Assembly: GCA_030630075.1 (NCBI GenBank)
Contig: DAOVNS010000014.1
Span: forward strand, 1 to 21,211
DNA from: a bacterium
GTDB lineage: Bacteria; Dependentiae; Babeliae; Babeliales; UASB340
Length of the DNA stretch: 21,211 nt
Direction: 5' to 3'
Part shown: positions 12,996-20,325 of the stretch, piece after piece
How positions within the stretch are numbered: the first letter of the stretch is position 1
How the letters are laid out: each line of letters begins with the position of its first letter
Notes under the pieces: model-generated
The model's input: the letters and a program-made list of their open reading frames with translations, nothing else
Told to the model about the DNA's origin: nothing
The model's database searches: none
Made by a program: the position numbers and the translations under genes

Positions 12996-14198
12996 ATGAA
13001 AAAAAATAATCTAATAATTTTTATTTTATGTATTTTTCAGTTGTTTGTATTTTCTAATCAAAATATAAATGCAATGGCTGAGTATTCGACGTCAAATATA
13101 AAAATGGGAGGTTCGAGTTTAACCAACTTTGGCCAAAGTCATCCGAACGAAGATACTTTTTGTAATATTAAAAATCCTAAAAATTTACCTTTTTTAAAAT
13201 TTTATGCAGGACTTTTTGATGGTCATGGAGGAGGAGATATATCAAGAATCGCCAAACAAAGACTTTATGAAATAATTGAATCTAAACTTTTAAGTCAATG
13301 CCAGGACTTAGAATCCCAACTTGCAAGTTCTCAACTTGTAGGCGTAGAAGAAATCTTAAAATCAAGTTTTATAGAATTAGATCAAGAAATAAAAGATATT
13401 TTATCGCAAGGATGCACTGCATCAATATGTGTATTGATAAACAACGATTTGTATTTAGCGAATGCGGGTGATTCAAGAATTATTGTATCAAGAGATAAAT
13501 CTTTAGATTTTGCTACAACTGATCATAAACCGAATAATCTGATAGAAAAAACTAGAATAGAACAAGAGGGTGGAAGTATCTGGTGTAATGGAACAATGAT
13601 GCTGGATGGCGAGGTTATAAAATATGCAGTTATGCCTGAAGGGGAACAGGTATGGAGGATAGGTCCTCTTGGTGTATCTCGTTCGATTGGCGATTATACT
13701 GATCAAGATGCGATTGATGGTATATACAATTGGCATGACCTTTGCAGAAATAAACTTAGGTCCTCTTATGAAAAAAAAGGTGTTCCGCTGGCTGAATTGT
13801 CTAGAGATAATTTTAGTCTTGCGCAAGATGGTCGAATTGTTGGCTTTTCTTGTATACCGGATGTAAAGCGAATAGAAATAGATTCTTCTTATAATTTTAT
13901 AGTATTAGCAAGTGATGGGCTTTGGGATGTTGTTGGTAACGAAGAAGTAATTGAGTTTGTACAAAATGGTTTAGATGATGGACATGATGTTCAAGAAATT
14001 ACTGATAAATTAGTTCAAATCGCTCAGGATATTGGATCTGGAGATGATATAACCGTAACAATTGTAGAATTTGACTGGAATTTGTCTCGTTCTTTAACAA
14101 AAAAATCTGATCAGAAGAAACCTTTAAGTAGCATTTTAAAATCAAAAGTAGGTTTTTTACATAAAAAACTACCAAAACAGGGTTTTTTTACTTATTGA
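12996..14198 (+). CDS. Exported eukaryotic-type PP2C (PPM) serine/threonine phosphatase
   Basis: A metal-dependent protein phosphatase with all core motifs: NEDTF (E52, D53), GLFDGHGGG (D75, G76), an ANAGDSR strand (155-161), DHKP, GVSRSIGD (226-233), VLASDGLWD with D307, and GSGDDITVTI with D350. These match the two-metal site of human PP2C and argue for an active enzyme. It is a single-domain protein of 400 residues with a basic tail (about 365-400). The ATG at 12996 is preferred to an in-frame TTG 15 bp upstream, because from the ATG the protein begins with a standard signal peptide (MKKNNLIIFILCIFQLFVFS..NAMA). A signal peptide on a PP2C is unusual, since bacterial PP2Cs normally act in the cytoplasm against Hanks-type kinases. 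Action outside the cytoplasm, possibly on host phosphoproteins, is inferred. Confidence 0.92.
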   Translation: MKKNNLIIFILCIFQLFVFSNQNINAMAEYSTSNIKMGGSSLTNFGQSHPNEDTFCNIKNPKNLPFLKFYAGLFDGHGGGDISRIAKQRLYEIIESKLLSQCQDLESQLASSQLVGVEEILKSSFIELDQEIKDILSQGCTASICVLINNDLYLANAGDSRIIVSRDKSLDFATTDHKPNNLIEKTRIEQEGGSIWCNGTMMLDGEVIKYAVMPEGEQVWRIGPLGVSRSIGDYTDQDAIDGIYNWHDLCRNKLRSSYEKKGVPLAELSRDNFSLAQDGRIVGFSCIPDVKRIEIDSSYNFIVLASDGLWDVVGNEEVIEFVQNGLDDGHDVQEITDKLVQIAQDIGSGDDITVTIVEFDWNLSRSLTKKSDQKKPLSSILKSKVGFLHKKLPKQGFFTY

Positions 14199-14212
14199 AA
14201 ATAACCATCTGT

Positions 14213-14241
14213 TTGATATACTTTATATATGCTAATAAAAA
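14213..14241 (+). promoter_or_regulatory. Possible typA promoter and leader hairpin
   Basis: TTGATA (14213-14218), 17 bp and TAAAAA (14236-14241) give a moderate promoter match. It overlaps a perfect 8-bp hairpin gctaataa-aaag-ttattagc (14231-14250) without a T-run, so one of the two readings may be accidental. Confidence 0.35.
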
Positions 14242-14346
14242 GTTATTAGCGCGATTACGGATTTTGGTGGGGGCTAAGTTTTTTTATCCAAAATTTTCAT
14301 CCAAAATTTAGCGATATATACAAAGTTTTAAACTAATGGAACGAAT

Positions 14347-16161
14347 ATGAGTACAAAATCAAGAAATGATTTAAGAAATGTTGCAATTATTGCACACGTT
14401 GACCATGGCAAAACAACTCTAGTTGATCAAATGCTAAGTCAATCGGGAACGGTTGACGCAAAGCATCAAACAGATAGAGTTATGGATTCCAATGATATTG
14501 AAAAAGAACGTGGCATTACAATTCTTGCAAAAAACACATCAATCACTTTACCCGGAGTGAAAATTAACATTGTTGATACTCCTGGTCATATGGATTTTGG
14601 TGGCGAAGTAGAAAGAACCTTGCAAATGGTTGAAGGATTTTTACTTTTAGTTGATGCTGCAGAAGGTCCACTTCCCGGAACGAGATTTGTTCTTCAAAAA
14701 GCTTTAGCTCTAAATTTAAAACCATTAGTTTTAATAAATAAAATAGATCGTAAAGATGCCGATATCGAACGTATAGAATCAGCAATTCATGATTTATTTC
14801 TTGATATCGCAACAGATGACTCACAATTAGATTTTCCAATTTTATATGGTTCTTCAAAATTAGGTTTTGTATCTACTGATCCAACAACAGAAATGTCTGG
14901 AACAATGCAGCCTCTTTTTGATGCGCTTATAGAAAATGTTCCAGCACCAGTATCAAGAGAAGATTCGTTGCAACTTTTAATCACAAGTTTAGACCATTCC
15001 GATTACCTAGGAAGAATAGGTATTGGAAGAGTTTTTAGTGGTTCAATGAAGCTTGGTGATCAAATTATTTGTTGTAAAGATGGAAAAATTAGTAATCCAA
15101 TGAAGGTTACAAAGATTTACACATTTGAAGGTCTCTCAAGGGTAGAAACGGAAGAAGCTTCTTTTGGTGATATTGTAGCCGTAACAGGTTTTGAAGAAGA
15201 AATAACAATTGGTACAACAATTTGCGATGCAGAAAAACCGTTGCCTGTATCATATGTTTCAATTGATGAACCAACATTATCTGTTTTCATTTCTGTTAAC
15301 AGTTCTCCGTTTTCTGGACGTGAAGGAAAACTTTTAACATCGCGTCAAATTAGAGATAGATTATTTAAAGAATTAAAAATTAACGTTGCTTTACGTGTTG
15401 AAGAAACTGATTCTGCAGAAACATTTAAGGTTTCTGGGCGTGGACAATTACATCTTGGTATTTTAATAGAAAATATGCGTCGTGAAGGTTTTGAGTTATC
15501 CGTTTCTGCTCCGCAAGTTATTTACAAAGAAATTGATGGCAAAAAACATGAACCATTCGAAACTCTTACTATCGATGTTGGTGTAGAATATCAAGGCGTC
15601 GTTATGGAAAGCCTTGGAACAAGAAAAGCAGAACTACAGAACATGGAACCATATGGTGATGATAAGATAAAAATGGAATTTAGTATTCCTGCAAGAGGAT
15701 TAATTGGATTTAGAAGTCAGTTTGTTACCAATACACGCGGAACTGGCCTAGTTAACCATAGGTTTGCAGAATATAAACCGTATGCTGGTTCAATTGTAGG
15801 TAGAATTAATGGTGCAATGGTTTCTATGGAAAGAGGCGCTGTTACTGCTTACGCACTTGATGGACTTCAATCTAGAGGAATTTTATTTGTACCTCCAACA
15901 ACAGAAGTTTATGAAGGTATGATTGTTGGTGAACATAATCGTGAAAACGATATTGATGTTAATCCTGCAAAAAAGAAAAAATTAACAAATATGCGTGCTT
16001 CTGGTTCTGATGATTCAGTAAAACTCGCACCACCAAAGCAAATGACACTTGAAGAAGCTCTTGAATGGATTAATGACGACGAATTTATCGAAGTTACTCC
16101 AAAATCAGTTCGCTTAAGAAAGAGATTTTTGAAAGCTGTTGATAGAAAAAGAAGAAAATAA
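14347..16161 (+). CDS. typA: Ribosome-associated translational GTPase TypA/BipA
   Basis: A 604-residue translational GTPase that binds 70S ribosomes and supports ribosome assembly and stress adaptation. The G domain shows G1 AHVDHGKTT (16-24), RGIT (55-58), DTPGH (77-81) and NKID (131-134). An EF-Tu-like domain 2, two EF-G-like domains and the BipA-specific C-terminal domain follow ([48 protein letters not shown]). Length and motifs are normal with no insertions. The SD (ggaacg) is modest. The gene stands alone, with a strong terminator right behind it. Confidence 0.98.
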   Translation: MSTKSRNDLRNVAIIAHVDHGKTTLVDQMLSQSGTVDAKHQTDRVMDSNDIEKERGITILAKNTSITLPGVKINIVDTPGHMDFGGEVERTLQMVEGFLLLVDAAEGPLPGTRFVLQKALALNLKPLVLINKIDRKDADIERIESAIHDLFLDIATDDSQLDFPILYGSSKLGFVSTDPTTEMSGTMQPLFDALIENVPAPVSREDSLQLLITSLDHSDYLGRIGIGRVFSGSMKLGDQIICCKDGKISNPMKVTKIYTFEGLSRVETEEASFGDIVAVTGFEEEITIGTTICDAEKPLPVSYVSIDEPTLSVFISVNSSPFSGREGKLLTSRQIRDRLFKELKINVALRVEETDSAETFKVSGRGQLHLGILIENMRREGFELSVSAPQVIYKEIDGKKHEPFETLTIDVGVEYQGVVMESLGTRKAELQNMEPYGDDKIKMEFSIPARGLIGFRSQFVTNTRGTGLVNHRFAEYKPYAGSIVGRINGAMVSMERGAVTAYALDGLQSRGILFVPPTTEVYEGMIVGEHNRENDIDVNPAKKKKLTNMRASGSDDSVKLAPPKQMTLEEALEWINDDEFIEVTPKSVRLRKRFLKAVDRKRRK

Positions 16162-16186
16162 GCATAAAAATAGACGTTTTTAAACG

Positions 16187-16226
16187 AAAAAGAGCCTTTA
16201 GAAATTAATCTAAAAGGCTCTTTTTT
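16187..16226 (+). terminator. Rho-independent terminator of typA
   Basis: aaaaagagcctttaga pairs with tctaaaaggctcttttt (one bulged base) around a 6-nt loop, ending in a T6 run. The A-run on the 5' side means it could also terminate minus-strand transcripts. Confidence 0.9.
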
Positions 16227-16272
16227 ATTGAAAAAACGTATAAAAATCCAGTTTTTTTATAAAAAACACTAA

Positions 16273-16590
16273 AAAAGACAATTTGATTTTGTTTCTAAAC
16301 AAGCTGCTGAATTTAAAAATAAAAAAGATCGAATTTGTGATTATCTAGGATTAAATTTAACTTTTATTTTTTACAAGGCTTTAAATTTATTATCAAAAAA
16401 AAGATATAGTGAATCAGAGATTTACGACCTAGGAGGTTTTTTATTTAGTAATGAAGTTGCCATAAAAAATATATTACCTGAGACTGTCGCGGATTATTTG
16501 TGGGCTGAAGAATTGTTAGATAATGCAGAAAGATTTTTTGGCATTGGTAACTATGCTAAGCCTTGTGACGTAACATACGATCCAGACTAA
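16273..16590 (+). pseudogene. Orphan ORF remnant without a start codon
   Basis: The frame is open for 105 codons up to TAA at 16588-16590 but has no in-frame ATG or GTG, and it is preceded by a stop at 16270-16272. The translation has normal protein-like composition (SESEIYDLGGFLFSNEVAIK, ETVADYLWAEELLDNAERFF), unlike a random AT-rich frame. It has no SD and lies right after the typA terminator. The most likely reading is the 3' remnant of a decayed gene. No family is recognised. Confidence 0.5.
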
Positions 16591-16633
16591 TATTTCCAAA
16601 TTTAGATCCTATAAAAAAAATAGAATTCTTTTG

Positions 16634-16705
16634 TTATTGATTTTTAAAGTTTTAATCTCCTAATATTTAAATAAGTTTTTGTTCTAAATATTAGGAGATT
16701 TTTTT
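16634..16705 (+). promoter_or_regulatory. Regulatory element copy 1: promoter plus 16-bp dyad containing the SD
   Basis: The 72 bp before the first C11 peptidase gene contain TTGATT (16637-16642), 18 bp, TAATAT (16661-16666), and a perfect inverted repeat with arms 16654-16669 and 16685-16700 and a 15-nt loop. The right arm carries the SD aggagat 6 nt before the ATG, and the arm runs into a T-tract. The left arm contains the putative -10. It could be a DNA operator over the promoter, an RNA hairpin masking the SD, or a terminator-like attenuator. Copy 2 at 17888 differs at one base. Confidence 0.75.
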
Positions 16706-17860
16706 ATGAAGAAGTTTTTTAAATTAATTCCATTACTATTTTTATTTTTTAGTGCATTTGCATCAAATGTGAATTGGACTTTATTTTCTTATATGAAAGC
16801 CAATAATGATTTGAGGGAAGAAACTAATAGAGCAATTGACAAAATGGCAAATGCTTGTAAGTGGTACATGACACCGGAAACATCCGCCAAAATAATTGTA
16901 GAGGTTGTTCTCGATGATGCTGTTCCAGATAGAACCTATTTGTATGATTTAACTGAAAATGGAAAAATTCTTAAAGATTCATTTGATCATGGAGATACAC
17001 AGCAAGAAATTGAAGATTTGGGAGTCTGGGTTAAAGCAAATGCTCCTGCAGAAAGGTATAGTTTTGTTATTACGGGGCATGGAAATGGAATAGCTGGAGT
17101 TATTGGATTGGATTTACCTGACCTTAAAAGTGCTGTTGAATCGGTTGTGACATCCTTGGGTAAGAGTTTGGATTTGATGACTTTTGGTGATTGTTCGATG
17201 GGGCTATTAGAGGTTGCCTATGAATTTAAAGATTATGTAGATTTTTGCATGGCAAGCGAAAATACAACATACATATCAAGTTATTCTTTATATAAGGCAA
17301 CGGAAGCAATAATACTAAATAACAATATAATTAGAGCATTAGATATTAGCAGTATTACTACTCGAGAATTAATCGATGATATTTCGAAAGAGGGAAGAAC
17401 TATATCTTCTGTTAAATCAAATGTATTATATCAATTGGTTAATATTATAAATAACTTTTCAAGTCAAATTTTGGCATGTGCAGTACAAGAGCCAATTGAA
17501 ATAAAAACAGCGCTTCTAGAAGCTAGATCTTTATGTACTCAATTTACCAAAGAAACTAATATTGATTTATATGATTATTGTTTAAAATTAGTGGATTTGT
17601 TGGAGGTATTAATAGAAAGTGCTCAAGGAAGTTATTTAAATAATTTAAGAGATACCGTCAAATTATTAAAAGAAATTATGGCAATACTTCCAGAAATTGT
17701 ATGCACCGAAATCCATGGTCCAAAGAGATCAAATGTACATGGTTTAGCAATATATTGCCCAACAGTTATTGGTTCTATTAATGCAGAGTATTATACTTTA
17801 GATTTTGTAATAGATAATCCTAATGGCTGGATAAAAGTTTTGGAATTTATGTTTCCATAA
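16706..17860 (+). CDS. Exported clostripain-family (C11) cysteine peptidase, short form
   Basis: A caspase-fold (clan CD) peptidase of 384 residues. The signal peptide is MKKFFKLIPLLFLFFSAFAS. The catalytic histidine is H125 in FVITGHGNG and the cysteine C163 in DLMTFGDCSMGLLEVAYEF, corresponding to the NHG and DACLMG motifs of clostripain. The C-terminal HGLAIYCP is the HGxxIYxP block of the family. It lacks the G-I-x-Y-D-D/LT segment and linker between histidine and cysteine, where clostripain-type enzymes are cut during activation and which the neighbour retains. It may therefore act without processing or have altered specificity; dyad residues look intact. It is a tandem paralogue of the next gene. 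Confidence 0.85.
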   Translation: MKKFFKLIPLLFLFFSAFASNVNWTLFSYMKANNDLREETNRAIDKMANACKWYMTPETSAKIIVEVVLDDAVPDRTYLYDLTENGKILKDSFDHGDTQQEIEDLGVWVKANAPAERYSFVITGHGNGIAGVIGLDLPDLKSAVESVVTSLGKSLDLMTFGDCSMGLLEVAYEFKDYVDFCMASENTTYISSYSLYKATEAIILNNNIIRALDISSITTRELIDDISKEGRTISSVKSNVLYQLVNIINNFSSQILACAVQEPIEIKTALLEARSLCTQFTKETNIDLYDYCLKLVDLLEVLIESAQGSYLNNLRDTVKLLKEIMAILPEIVCTEIHGPKRSNVHGLAIYCPTVIGSINAEYYTLDFVIDNPNGWIKVLEFMFP

Positions 17861-17887
17861 AATAATATTATTCATGTAAAAATTTAA

Positions 17888-17959
17888 TTATTGATTTTTA
17901 AAGTTTCAATCTCCTAATATTTAAATAAGTTTTTGTTCTAAATATTAGGAGATTTTTTT
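17888..17959 (+). promoter_or_regulatory. Regulatory element copy 2: promoter plus 16-bp dyad containing the SD
   Basis: Identical to 16634-16705 over 72 bp except C at 17907 for T at 16653, with no gaps. The arms are 17908-17923 and 17939-17954, the -35 TTGATT is at 17891-17896 and the -10 TAATAT at 17915-17920; the SD in the right arm sits 6 nt before the ATG at 17960. Each peptidase gene thus appears to have its own copy of the same switch. Confidence 0.75.
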
Positions 17960-19387
17960 ATGAAAAAGTTATTTAAATTAATTCCAACAATTTTTTTATC
18001 ACTTAGTTTATTTGCAAATCAAGCAGAGTGGACCTTTGGTGCATACATGCAGGGGGATAATAATCTGGATCCTTCTTTAGATTTTATTATTAGTCAGATG
18101 ATTGCAGGATGCAAGATGGCGTATATGGATCCAGATGCATCAGTTAATATAATTGCACAAGTTGATTTCCAAGAAGATAAAAGAACTTGGAGATTTAGAA
18201 TAACTGCCGGTGGAAGAATAGAAGATGGTTCAATTAGTACTGAAATGGGTATGAATCCAGCTCAAGAGATAATCGATTTTACATTGTTTTTAAAACAAAA
18301 CTTTGATGCAAAAAAATTTGCATTGATGCTCTATAATCACGGTAGTGGAATAGAAGATTATAAAGATGACAGTGTAAGAGGCTTTGATATAAACAAAGCA
18401 GAGAATTTAATTCTAAAAAGTCTGGACTTAAAAAGTTTGGACTTAAATAACTTTAAAAGTTTTAACTTCAAAAAAACAGAAGATTTAGAAAAAGTTGATT
18501 TAAAAAAAGAAAACATAGAATCAAAAGAAGAAGTTGCTTCTGAAAAAAACAAAGAAGTTACAAAAGGTATTTTGTATGATGATTCTCAAAACACATGTTT
18601 AACAAATCCTGCAATGAAAAGGGCGTTTTTGGGAATTAAAGATATTTTAGGTAAGAAATTAGATTTATTAATTTTAGACGCATGTTTGATGTCGATGTTA
18701 GAAGTTCATTATCAAATTAAAGATAGTGTGCAATATTGTGTTTCTTCTCAACAAATTAAATATTCTGGAAGTTGGAATTATACGGATGTAATTTCAATGT
18801 TAATTCAAAATTCAAGTTTTTTTGATGGTTTAGCATTTGGGAATTTTGTTGTAGATTTTTATCAGCATAATGGTTTTTACAAAGAACGTACTGCATCATG
18901 TATTAATTTAAGTTCTGTTAAAAGATTAAAAAATAATTTAAATAATGTTTCGAATCAGATTCTTGAATGTGCAAGATATAATCGCAACGGCATAGTTGGT
19001 GCAATCAGGCAAGCAAGAAACTTGTGTGTTCCGTTTTATAATAAAGATTACATTGATTTATATAATCTTTATCAAACACTAAAAAATCAGTTTGAAGTTT
19101 TATATGAACAAGATGAAGATGCAACTATTACATCGTGTTGTGGTTTAATAGATAACACTGCTAAATATTTACAAAGCTTGCGGGATGCAATCGAATTACT
19201 AAATGCAGGTCTGATTTTATTTCCACAAATTGTTTGTTCAAATGCTGCTGGTCCGGATAGGCAAGATGCCCACGGATTATCAATATATTTTCCTGCTCTT
19301 GAAGATTCAAAAATACACCGTTCTTACTACGATACGGATTTTGCAAAAGATTGTAACTGGATAAAGGTGTTAAAATTATTTTTTTAA
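17960..19387 (+). CDS. Exported clostripain-family (C11) cysteine peptidase, long form
   Basis: A 475-residue protein with a signal peptide (MKKLFKLIPTIFLSLSLFAN), the AYMQGDNNLD start typical of the family, H127 in LYNHGSG, then GILYDDSQNTCLT (203-215) and the nucleophile C242 in LLILDACLMSMLE. The C-terminal block is HGLSIYFP. Between H127 and GILYDD lies a Lys/Glu-rich insert of about 55 residues (146-202) beginning with pentad-like repeats SLDLK-SLDLN-NFK-SFNFK, at the place where clostripain-type zymogens are cleaved. The insert could be an activation linker. The protein is clearly paralogous to the preceding gene, but overall divergence is high compared with the nearly identical leaders. 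Confidence 0.9.
   Translation: MKKLFKLIPTIFLSLSLFANQAEWTFGAYMQGDNNLDPSLDFIISQMIAGCKMAYMDPDASVNIIAQVDFQEDKRTWRFRITAGGRIEDGSISTEMGMNPAQEIIDFTLFLKQNFDAKKFALMLYNHGSGIEDYKDDSVRGFDINKAENLILKSLDLKSLDLNNFKSFNFKKTEDLEKVDLKKENIESKEEVASEKNKEVTKGILYDDSQNTCLTNPAMKRAFLGIKDILGKKLDLLILDACLMSMLEVHYQIKDSVQYCVSSQQIKYSGSWNYTDVISMLIQNSSFFDGLAFGNFVVDFYQHNGFYKERTASCINLSSVKRLKNNLNNVSNQILECARYNRNGIVGAIRQARNLCVPFYNKDYIDLYNLYQTLKNQFEVLYEQDEDATITSCCGLIDNTAKYLQSLRDAIELLNAGLILFPQIVCSNAAGPDRQDAHGLSIYFPALEDSKIHRSYYDTDFAKDCNWIKVLKLFF
18419..18472 (+). repeat. In-frame 15-bp repeats in the long C11 peptidase gene
   Basis: Units 18419-18433 (SLDLK) and 18434-18448 (SLDLN) are nearly identical, followed by a shortened and a diverged unit (NFK, SFNFK) up to 18472. 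Confidence 0.65.
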
Positions 19388-19416
19388 GATAAAAAAAATA
19401 ATTAAATAAAAATTAA

Positions 19417-19463
19417 GATACGGGGATTTAAACATGTATTAAGTGTATCTAAATCCCCGTATC
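19417..19463. repeat. Perfect 14-bp inverted repeat after the C11 genes
   Basis: gatacggggattta (19417-19430) and taaatccccgtatc (19450-19463) are perfect complements around a 19-nt loop. No T-run follows on the plus strand, so it is not a classical terminator, though it may serve as one or as a protein-binding dyad. Confidence 0.75.
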
Positions 19464-19583
19464 GCTTTACGAATGCCTGATAATTCACTAATATATTTAT
19501 ATGTAAAACAGTGTATTTTCTGGCGGGGGCCTTAGAAGAAACACCTAAAATAACAATAATCATAAAAAAGTTGGGTTTTTTTA

Positions 19584-20255
19584 ATGTGCTGCAATGTTAA
19601 AGAAGACAAAAATAAAACTATTTTAGAACAACATTACACAATGTGGGATGAACTAGTATGTCATCTGCCAATCGCAATATTCTCTGTTGCTTTTTCAATA
19701 ATAATGCTTAGTTTCTTATCATATTTTGATGTAGATGGAACAAATACTGTTGGTGCTCACAGATTGTTTCATAACTTTCACGTATTGCATCTTTTATTTG
19801 CTGCAACTGGAACCGTTCTTACATTCAGAAAATATTCTCAAAGAATTATTCCTGCAATAATTGTTGGATTTTTTGTCCCTGCAATTTTTTGTACTCTTTC
19901 CGACGTTGTTTTTCCATATGTAGCTGGAAACATGTTGGGAGTTCATATGCACTTTCATTGGTGTTTCTTCCATGATTTTGGAACAGTTGCTCCGTTTTTG
20001 ATCGCAGGAATGATTAATGGTTGGTTTATGAGTGAGCATGCAACAAACAAAAAAATGTTTTATTCACAAGGTTTTCATTTTTTGCATATTTTCGTAAGTG
20101 CAATGGCTTCAATTTTATATTTGGTAGGCTTTGGATTAAGCAATTGGTTTCAATATTTAGGAATTATTTTTATTCTTTTAATTTTAATAGTTTTAATTCC
20201 ATGTACATTGTCTGATATAGTAGTTCCAATGTTTTTTGCAAAGATGAAAAAATAG
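19584..20255 (+). CDS. His-rich polytopic membrane protein with an internal repeat
   Basis: A 223-residue protein with about six TM segments. Two halves share a pattern: HVLHLLFAATGTVL (66-79) with CTLSDVVFP (103-111), and HFLHIFVSAMASIL (165-178) with CTLSDIVVP (207-215), suggesting duplication of a three-helix unit. Histidines are abundant near the membrane (H59, H63, H66, H69, H121, H123, H125, H130, H165, H168), and aspartates of the SD pairs recur, so metal or proton handling is conceivable. No family is recognised. The SD is weak; Met20 is a possible alternative start. It lies 70 bp upstream of potA and might share transcription with it. Confidence 0.7.
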   Translation: MCCNVKEDKNKTILEQHYTMWDELVCHLPIAIFSVAFSIIMLSFLSYFDVDGTNTVGAHRLFHNFHVLHLLFAATGTVLTFRKYSQRIIPAIIVGFFVPAIFCTLSDVVFPYVAGNMLGVHMHFHWCFFHDFGTVAPFLIAGMINGWFMSEHATNKKMFYSQGFHFLHIFVSAMASILYLVGFGLSNWFQYLGIIFILLILIVLIPCTLSDIVVPMFFAKMKK

Positions 20256-20325
20256 TATAAAAATATAAAGTAGTAAAAATATTGGATTGTTTATTTTTTT
20301 GTTAGCCTTATTTAAGGATATGTGG

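Noticed and set aside
13503..14984. Antisense frames over the PP2C and typA genes
   Set aside because: They are shadows of strongly conserved coding sequence and have no independent initiation signals.
16634..17959. The duplicated 72-bp elements as ends of an insertion sequence carrying the first peptidase gene
   Set aside because: The copies are direct, each ends exactly at a start codon, and no transposase or target duplication is present; a duplicated gene plus leader explains it better.
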